A DNA stretch of 40,220 bases from Flavobacteriaceae bacterium (GTDB taxonomy: Bacteria; Bacteroidota; Bacteroidia; Flavobacteriales; Flavobacteriaceae). Position 1 is the first letter of the stretch. Each line of letters starts with the position of its first letter. The stretch is from assembly GCA_026710085.1 (NCBI GenBank), contig JAPORT010000076.1, positions 1 to 40,220 of the forward strand. Direction: 5' to 3'. Both the position numbers and the translations under genes were made by a program. This document shows, piece after piece, positions 34,865 through 40,220 of the stretch. The notes below the pieces were generated by a model that worked only from the letters and a program-made list of their open reading frames with translations, was not told the origin of the DNA and did no database searches.

Positions 34865-35826
34865 TCTTGGCTTTTTCGAATCAAGTCATTCAACAATCGA
34901 CTTTATTATTAGATGTGTTACCGATGGTTCAAACAGAAGATTGTTTTGCGTTACATGGTGGTACGGCTCTCAACTTTTTTATTCTGGACATGCCTCGTTT
35001 ATCGGTGGATATTGATTTAACCTATTGTCCGATAGAACCTTTTGGTCAAACAACTCACCATATCAATCAAGCCTTGACTCGAATCGCCAAAAAAATTCAA
35101 TCGGCATATCCTGATGTTCGTATTCAAAAAAAGTATAAATCTTCAAAGTTGAATATTCGAAGAAAAAATGCAACCATTAAAATAGAGCCGAATAAACTGA
35201 TGCGGGGTGTGATTGAAAAACCAAAAATGTTCTCGTTATCACCAAAAACATCCCAATTTTTCAACAAACAAGTGTCGATGCCAGTGGTTCCCCAAGCACA
35301 AATTATTGGTGGTAAATTTTGTGCTGCATTATCCCGAAAATTAGTTCGAGATTTATTTGATGTACAACAAATTCTCAATGAAATCCCATTGGCGCCATCG
35401 ATAAAAGAAGGTTTTTTCTATGCGTTATTAAGTAATCGCAATCGTATTGTTGATAACTTTTTCATCTCCATAGAGCATCGACAAAACCCAACTCGTTCAG
35501 AAATTGATGGTCTAATGGAAACGCCTTTAACAGAACAAGCATATCAAAAGACATTTCAATATTTATTGGATCAAATGCATGAATGGTTAACTCTAGAGGA
35601 TAAAACCTTTTTAATGGAATTTCAAAAAGGCATCGATGATTTCAGAGATTATCATTGGCTTCGGTTTCCAAGTGTGGAACGAAAGCTAAAACATTTAAGG
35701 ATTTTGAAATCAAAAAACCCTGTCGAATATGAAAAACAACTTCAATTATTAGAGGGGGTTTTATATGATACCGATGTTCCCCAAAAATCATTGTTATATG
35801 GTTTGGACAGACCTTATGAAACTTAA
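34786..35826 (+). CDS. abiEii: AbiEii-family nucleotidyltransferase toxin
   Basis: The nucleotidyltransferase carries the active-site motifs HGGTALN (57-63) and RLSVDIDL (71-78) with the DxD aspartates D75 and D77, then IIGGKFCAALSRKLVRDLFDVQQ. Family members transfer nucleotides to tRNA acceptor ends or other targets and cause reversible growth arrest. The ATG at 34786 overlaps abiEi by 79 bases. A TTG at 34867, two bases after the abiEi stop, would place the GG motif about 31 residues in, which fits the family better, so the true start may be there. The gene is intact, unlike its decayed relative at 30382-31067. Confidence 0.87.
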   Translation: MSKIQSDDSAKCFSIGRLSTSLPNGLILAFSNQVIQQSTLLLDVLPMVQTEDCFALHGGTALNFFILDMPRLSVDIDLTYCPIEPFGQTTHHINQALTRIAKKIQSAYPDVRIQKKYKSSKLNIRRKNATIKIEPNKLMRGVIEKPKMFSLSPKTSQFFNKQVSMPVVPQAQIIGGKFCAALSRKLVRDLFDVQQILNEIPLAPSIKEGFFYALLSNRNRIVDNFFISIEHRQNPTRSEIDGLMETPLTEQAYQKTFQYLLDQMHEWLTLEDKTFLMEFQKGIDDFRDYHWLRFPSVERKLKHLRILKSKNPVEYEKQLQLLEGVLYDTDVPQKSLLYGLDRPYET

Positions 35827-35918
35827 AAAAAGAAATAGCCAATTCAAGTTAAATTCACAAGTCCCAAATGAATTGTAATCCAAATAAAATGATGAAAATG
35901 TAGTCATGTTAGTATCAA

Positions 35919-36314
35919 CTATTTGGAGATAGTATCTTCTATAGTTTTTATTTCAATAGCTGATAATCCAAAATGTGCATAAAATATTCCCTCCAATGCA
36001 TTTATTAATTTGATAGAAGGATTTGTATTTATGCGCTGAGAGAGACTTGTCTCTATTTTTCCCAAAGATAATTTAGGAATCAACATTTTTTTTACGGCAT
36101 ATTCCTTCCAACGTAAGTTTCCACCAATCTCTGGTGCAATGAATTTAAAATACCACTGAGAAATTTTGGAATTCATAAATCCTGTTATGTATCGAAGATC
36201 TTTCCCAACAATAAAAAAACAAGTTGCTTCGGGAAAAAACTTTTCATTATCAAAGTAAAATTTTGGTTTCGAAGTTATCTCTGACCATATAATTTTTGGT
36301 TGATTAAAATCCTC
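35919..36314 (-). pseudogene. Silent half-specificity cassette abutting the main one
   Basis: The minus-strand frame begins, right after an in-frame TAG, with EDFNQPKIIWSEITSKPKFYF, continues FFIVGKDLRYITGFMNSK and then APEIGGNLRWKEYAVKKM, and ends KTIEDTISK. It is again only the second half of a TaqI/Eco57I-like specificity domain. Its first bases overlap the last codons of the main specificity segment (IGGF-stop), so the two halves are joined head to tail at the same GGAGGATTTT word. No start codon or promoter is evident. Confidence 0.75.
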
Positions 36315-36315
36315 C
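36306..36315 (-). repeat. Junction word GGAGGATTTT shared by two cassettes
   Basis: In one frame the word ends the main specificity segment (Gly-Gly-Phe-stop). In another it starts the next silent half (Glu-Asp-Phe). It is a direct repeat of the copy at 36715-36724, 409 bases away. Confidence 0.6.
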
Positions 36316-36714
36316 TATAAATTCTATTTCATTTTTATTGAACTGAAGCATATCGTAAAATACATTATCTATTTTCATTAAATTCTCATTTAAACTAGTT
36401 TGAAAGTTTTTAGACGATTGGTCAATTTCCAAAATTTGAAATACAAACTTCTCAATTTTTTTTCTCCACCCTTGTTTTGCTGAAATGATGGGTAATTTTT
36501 CAACTGCATAAACAAGCCAACGGCTATTACCTCCAATTTCGGGACCATAACGGTTAAAATACCAATGACAAATTTTTGAATTTAGAAACCCCGATAAATA
36601 TAGAATTTGCTTTCCAACAAAAAAAAACGCAGTATTCAACAATAAATATCTATTTCTACATAAATGAAATTTTGGTGAGTTTGAAATATCATTCCAAATT
36701 ATTTTCGGTCTATC

Positions 36715-36724
36715 AAAATCCTCC
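36715..36724 (-). repeat. Junction word GGAGGATTTT in the main specificity segment
   Basis: The word encodes Glu-Asp-Phe of SYWEDFDRPKI (codons GAG GAT TTT), flanked by TTATTG before and GATAGACC after. It is inverted relative to the copy at 32718-32727 and direct relative to those at 33618-33627 and 36306-36315. Confidence 0.6.
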
Positions 36725-36922
36725 CAATAACTTATACTATCTTGAGTTTCAAACCATTTGTTATTGGTTTTTTTACGCGAACCCTTTATACCAGATTGTT
36801 CTAATCGAACTTTACCAAAGCTTAATAAATGCTCTTTTACACTTGGGTAGTCATCAACATTCAAATTTCTACTTGGAAATGTTGTTATTAGATATTTATC
36901 GGCAAAATCATAACCATACTTT

Positions 36923-39900
36923 CTAATATCTCTTCCCCGAAGTAATGGTCATATAACCTCGACACTTTTGGGGTCGTATAATTTCGGCACTTTTAGGGTC
37001 TTTTTGAATTAATTCATCACGTTTTGCACCATCAATTATAAAAGCCCTATTGTAGCCTGTTTTTACACCATAGTTAATCTTTATATCCCAATCTTTTAGT
37101 GGCGTTCCCATTTTTTCAATCTTCTCTTTGATAGATTGTTCAATAGGGGAAAGAATAACCCAATTTTCCTTGCTGAGTTTTGGAATGATCGTGTAATCTT
37201 TTTTTTCAAGCAGCTGTATATCAAATTGTTTACCATCTGTTGAAATAGCCTTGAGATTATGCTTTTCCTTATGTCGATTTTGAATTAATAAAATATTCGT
37301 ATCAACTGTAACAGAATCAAAGATTCTAGGTCCTAAATCTAAAAGTATCAATGGATTCATTTTACTGAATAAGTCGCGTAATTTCTCTCCATATTTAGAT
37401 CTCATCCATTTGTTTGAAGTTATATAGCATAAAAATCCATTGGGTTTTAACAAGGACAAACCTTTTTCATAAAACAAGCAATAGATATCCCCTGTTCTTT
37501 CGAAAGTCGAATAGCCTTGATTTTTAAATCTTGTGGCTTCACTTCTAATTTTTTGAAGTTGTATATATGGCGGATTGCCGATTATAATGTCAAAACCAGT
37601 AAACTTCCCATCTATATTCAACAACTCTGGAAATTCGAATCTCCATTCAAAAGAATCAGAATATATCTCTGAATTTTGGAATCCCGAAATTTGACTTTCA
37701 ACTTTGTCTATCTTATTTCGTAAATCTTGAATTTGCTTTTCATCTTTTTTAGATTTTTTAAGGTCTAGAAGCTTATAGTTCTTTACAGCTTTTGTAAAAT
37801 CATCCAATTGTGAATGTAAATTTTGTCTTTTTATAATCAAATTTTGTGGCACTGATTTTTGAATTTGCTCCTTTAAATCACTCAGTTTTTTTACAAGTTT
37901 GTTTTTTATAGACTTGTCATTAGTCCTTTTATAATCAAAAACTAATTTTTTATACCCATCCAACCCTTTTCTATCCTTTATTAGAGTTTTCAATGGCTCA
38001 TTTAACTGAAATTTATGAATTAGCGAGTTGCCAACTTTAATATTTATGTCAATATTTGGTAACGTTTCTAATTCCTTGAAATCACTTTCTTTCTTGTAAA
38101 ATGAATTTTTCAGTAACTCTATCCATAATCTCAAACGACAAATATTAACGGAATTTGAGTTGATATCAACACCAAATAAAGAATTTTCAATGATAATCTT
38201 CTTCTGATAAAATATTGTCTCTTGTATTTTTTGGATATCAGATTTGACCTTTCCATTCTCAGATAATCTATATCTATATGGTTCTTCGTTATACTGGATG
38301 GTTAATTCATCATTATCGACGCCAATTTGAATATCTCTTATTCTATCTTCATATTCACTATAAAGTATCCCTAATTCACTTTTTAATTTGATGATTTGGT
38401 TCAACATTGACACTAAATAATGTCCAGAACCCACAGCAGGATCGCAGATTTTCAATTCATTAAATAATCGGATATACTCCTTATCATTGGATCTTTCCAT
38501 ATGATTTTTTAAATCCTTAATGGATTTGCAATTCCATCCGAATTCTTGATTAAAATTTGCTAAAACTGATTTTTGAAGGGTTATTTCACACATTTGTGAT
38601 GTAATGTATGAAGGCGTATAAACAGACCCGTCTTTGTAGCCATTTATTTTTTCAAATATTAATCCTAAAACTGAAGAATTTATTAAAGGTTTTCGTTCTG
38701 ATATAAATTCACCACTACTGCTTTCAATTCCAAAATCATAATAATTAATAAAGTCTATGAAATATTCTAATAGTTTCAGTTCTGATTTCTCAGACAAGCA
38801 ACTTCTTTTATATTTTCTAATGGTGACATGATCAGCTAAATTTGATATTCTTATCGTCTTTTTTTCAAGTTCACTTGGTTCAAAAAGAGAACTATTTAAG
38901 TAAGGGATAAAATCAACATTAAAGTTTGTAAAAGATGCTGCTATTCTATCCTTTTTTGATAAAACATCAAAAAACAAAGCATTAACCTTATCAAAATCTT
39001 CGAGAACCTCCTTTCGAAAAAATTTGTAATCGCTATTATCTCTTTGAAAATTGACAACATTCGTTTCTAACAATTTTAAAAATATCAGTCGATTAATCCA
39101 AGTGATGGCTAGTTCCAATCCAACTCCAAATATTTGATCTTCATAATTATTTCCAAATCTCTTAATATTTGGGATGTTATCAAATACGCCGTCTGATTCT
39201 ATGGATTGTTGTATACAATCCAAAAAGCTTCCTTTGTTATCTCCTTTTTCTAGTATAATTTTTCCATTTTTCTCAATTTCTTGGATACCTATTAAGTATA
39301 ATAGTTCGTAGTAAAAGTTTTTGTTTAAAGAATTCCTATCATCATTGAACTCCCTAAGAAGATTCTCCTTCGAAAAAAAACGGTATAACATCTTCTCATT
39401 TTCGTTTTTAATGATATCAGAAATTTTAAAATATGTCGATGATAGTACTGAATCTTCTCGTTCGATAAATCCTTGAATAAAATCATACATCTGATCCGTT
39501 CTTGGGTTGTCGGTTTTATCGTTCCTCCAATCATTGAAATAGTTCTTAATCTCTGGTTTATAAAAAAGTTTCTGAATTTCTTTAGAATCAAAAACATACC
39601 AATCGTCAAAGTTGGTAATGATTAAATTTTTGATTTGATCATTTCGCTCAGTAGTTTTTTCATAGAGATAGTATAAAATTAACTCATGAAACGACTTCTT
39701 ATTGATATTGTCGTGATCTATCATTTCTGTATTTCTCTTTGTTTTGAGTTCAAAAAGAACTTCAACAGATGAATTAGAGTTTTTAGATATGACTAAATCT
39801 GGTCCTATTAGCCCATTGTAGGTTTTTTCATTGATATAATGATTTTTGTATAAAGTACTTTTGAGAAAGTCTCTTAAGTAAGGCTTTTGTGCTGATTCAT

Positions 39901-40039
39901 TAGTGTTCTGAGCATTTTTTATAGAATTAAAATACTTGTTAAGTTTTTCTATAAAATTTTTGTAAGTCTCAATTACAATTGACTCATTTCTGTATGATTT
40001 TTTAAAAGACTCGTTTAAAGATCTTATTTCTAATTTCAA
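36923..40039 (-). CDS. Type IIG restriction-modification enzyme, nuclease and methyltransferase parts, frame broken before the TRD
   Basis: The 1038-residue product has a PD-(D/E)XK nuclease at the N-terminus (Asp81, then Glu97-x-Lys99 in FELKTK), a helical linker, and a gamma-type N6-adenine methyltransferase: motif I DPAVGSG at 533-539, GVDINSNSV near 623, and motif IV NPPY at 822-825. A coiled, Lys-rich insert lies between about 690 and 790. At 1014-1023 it has DPKSAEIIRP, the motif that precedes the specificity domain in Eco57I/TaqI-like enzymes, then leaves the frame and stops 15 residues later. The start is a TTG at 40039; no ATG precedes it after the upstream stop, and the N-terminal length fits the family. 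One protein would both cut and methylate, with specificity set by the downstream TRD. Confidence 0.88.
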   Translation of the reverse strand: MKLEIRSLNESFKKSYRNESIVIETYKNFIEKLNKYFNSIKNAQNTNESAQKPYLRDFLKSTLYKNHYINEKTYNGLIGPDLVISKNSNSSVEVLFELKTKRNTEMIDHDNINKKSFHELILYYLYEKTTERNDQIKNLIITNFDDWYVFDSKEIQKLFYKPEIKNYFNDWRNDKTDNPRTDQMYDFIQGFIEREDSVLSSTYFKISDIIKNENEKMLYRFFSKENLLREFNDDRNSLNKNFYYELLYLIGIQEIEKNGKIILEKGDNKGSFLDCIQQSIESDGVFDNIPNIKRFGNNYEDQIFGVGLELAITWINRLIFLKLLETNVVNFQRDNSDYKFFRKEVLEDFDKVNALFFDVLSKKDRIAASFTNFNVDFIPYLNSSLFEPSELEKKTIRISNLADHVTIRKYKRSCLSEKSELKLLEYFIDFINYYDFGIESSSGEFISERKPLINSSVLGLIFEKINGYKDGSVYTPSYITSQMCEITLQKSVLANFNQEFGWNCKSIKDLKNHMERSNDKEYIRLFNELKICDPAVGSGHYLVSMLNQIIKLKSELGILYSEYEDRIRDIQIGVDNDELTIQYNEEPYRYRLSENGKVKSDIQKIQETIFYQKKIIIENSLFGVDINSNSVNICRLRLWIELLKNSFYKKESDFKELETLPNIDINIKVGNSLIHKFQLNEPLKTLIKDRKGLDGYKKLVFDYKRTNDKSIKNKLVKKLSDLKEQIQKSVPQNLIIKRQNLHSQLDDFTKAVKNYKLLDLKKSKKDEKQIQDLRNKIDKVESQISGFQNSEIYSDSFEWRFEFPELLNIDGKFTGFDIIIGNPPYIQLQKIRSEATRFKNQGYSTFERTGDIYCLFYEKGLSLLKPNGFLCYITSNKWMRSKYGEKLRDLFSKMNPLILLDLGPRIFDSVTVDTNILLIQNRHKEKHNLKAISTDGKQFDIQLLEKKDYTIIPKLSKENWVILSPIEQSIKEKIEKMGTPLKDWDIKINYGVKTGYNRAFIIDGAKRDELIQKDPKSAEIIRPQKCRGYMTITSGKRY
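36951..37000 (-). repeat. Diverged 25-bp tandem duplication at the methyltransferase-TRD junction
   Basis: Copy 1 (37000-36976) and copy 2 (36975-36951) match at 20 of 25 bases, and all five differences are transitions. Copy 1 encodes DPKSAEIIR; copy 2 in equivalent phase would encode DPKSVEVI followed by TGA where CGA (Arg) is expected. The extra 25 bases shift the frame. Divergence between copies suggests two homologous alleles were joined, not fresh slippage. Confidence 0.8.
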
Positions 40040-40220
40040 TTTTAGGGGATTATACGCCTATTTTGGCTCAAGTTGAGTATCGCTGTAATTTGCTTTTATT
40101 AGCGTCTAAATTACAAGACTTACAAAAACCCTTTTTAGAATAAACGAGACTCTCGTATTTGATAAAAACTATGCGATGGTTCCTTGGCAAGAAGAACCAG
40201 CACCAGCAGTGCAACCATAA
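40040..40220 (+). other. Possible decayed plus-strand gene end at the window edge
   Basis: Two open stretches look coding: YTPILAQVEYRCNLLLLASK in one frame ending at a TAA near 40143, and DKNYAMVPWQEEPAPAVQP in another ending at the last bases. A frameshift between them could make one gene tail. I do not recognise the family. Confidence 0.25.

Larger units (their letters stand above)
36304..36948 (-). pseudogene. Specificity (TRD) segment of the type IIG gene, out of frame
   Basis: The frame from 36948 reads PLLRGRDIRKYGYDFADKYL, then FPSRNLNVDDYPSVKEHLLS, SYWEDFDRPKIIW, a core ending with ILYLSGFLNSK, GPEIGGNSRWLVYAVEKL, and the end NEIEFIGGF: 214 codons. This is the whole target-recognition domain expected right after DPKSAEIIRP in the upstream gene. 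It is out of frame with that gene because of a 25-base duplication, and in its own frame TGA precedes the first codon. Removing 25 bases would fuse both into a protein of about 1236 residues. As it stands, it is not translated with the methyltransferase. Confidence 0.8.

Noticed and set aside
32485-36969. Shared GACACTTTT before the inverted cassette (32485-32493) and at the main gene junction (36961-36969) as a recombination site
   Set aside because: Both copies are on the same strand, which would not support inversion, and a nine-base match alone is weak.
1-40220. CRISPR arrays, rRNA genes or complete insertion sequences
   Set aside because: I saw no regularly spaced direct repeats, rRNA-like sequence or intact transposase anywhere in the window.

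Overview
The window looks like an AT-rich Bacteroidota chromosome. The signs are the rpsU-xerC-hpf block, promoters of the TTG-N19-TAnnTTTG type, a compact trpEGDCFBA operon, and an invertase of the Mpi type known from Bacteroides. Several genes are visibly decaying (frameshifts, premature stops, truncations) and paralogous ATPase copies are scattered, so the genome seems to be losing genes or rich in mobile and accessory DNA.

Left part (1-13.7 kb). A frameshifted ATPase fragment lies at the edge, followed by shikimate kinase (aroK) and tRNA-Lys(TTT). A sugar-use region follows: an N-acylglucosamine 2-epimerase-family gene divergent from a plus-strand run of a DUF4434 Tat-type protein, an MFS sugar/H+ symporter, a truncated FAD oxidoreductase, an FMN alpha-hydroxy-acid oxidase, mannonate dehydratase, xylulokinase and xylose isomerase. 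A sulfatase-activating (formylglycine-generating) lipoprotein and a Fic protein come next. The set suggests import and breakdown of xylose and uronates from plant or algal polysaccharide.

Middle (13.7-30.2 kb). This part is mostly housekeeping: hpf, xerC and rpsU with a clear promoter, two unknown small genes, a second Fic protein with an AbiEi-like N-terminal domain, an acyl-CoA dehydrogenase, an AGCS sodium/amino-acid symporter, a PspC-domain protein, a rhodanese, an intact AAA ATPase (relative of the broken copy at the left edge), and the complete tryptophan operon with overlapping or nearly contiguous genes.

Right part (30.2-40.2 kb). This is a defence and variation island. It holds a decayed DUF6922/AbiEii-type toxin-antitoxin pair, an Mpi-like serine invertase, an intact AbiEi-AbiEii pair, and a large type IIG restriction-modification gene (PD-(D/E)XK nuclease plus N6-adenine methyltransferase) with one adjacent and three silent C-terminal target-recognition (specificity) segments. 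One silent segment is in the opposite orientation. All four segments carry the same ten-base word, GGAGGATTTT, in the same reading phase at the conserved Glu-Asp-Phe motif, and two silent segments lose their open frame at or just before it. This looks like a DNA-inversion shufflon that swaps half-specificity domains of a type IIG enzyme. The adjacent specificity segment is currently out of frame because of a diverged 25-bp tandem duplication at the junction, so the enzyme appears switched off or broken in this assembly. The AbiE pair sits inside the predicted invertible segment.
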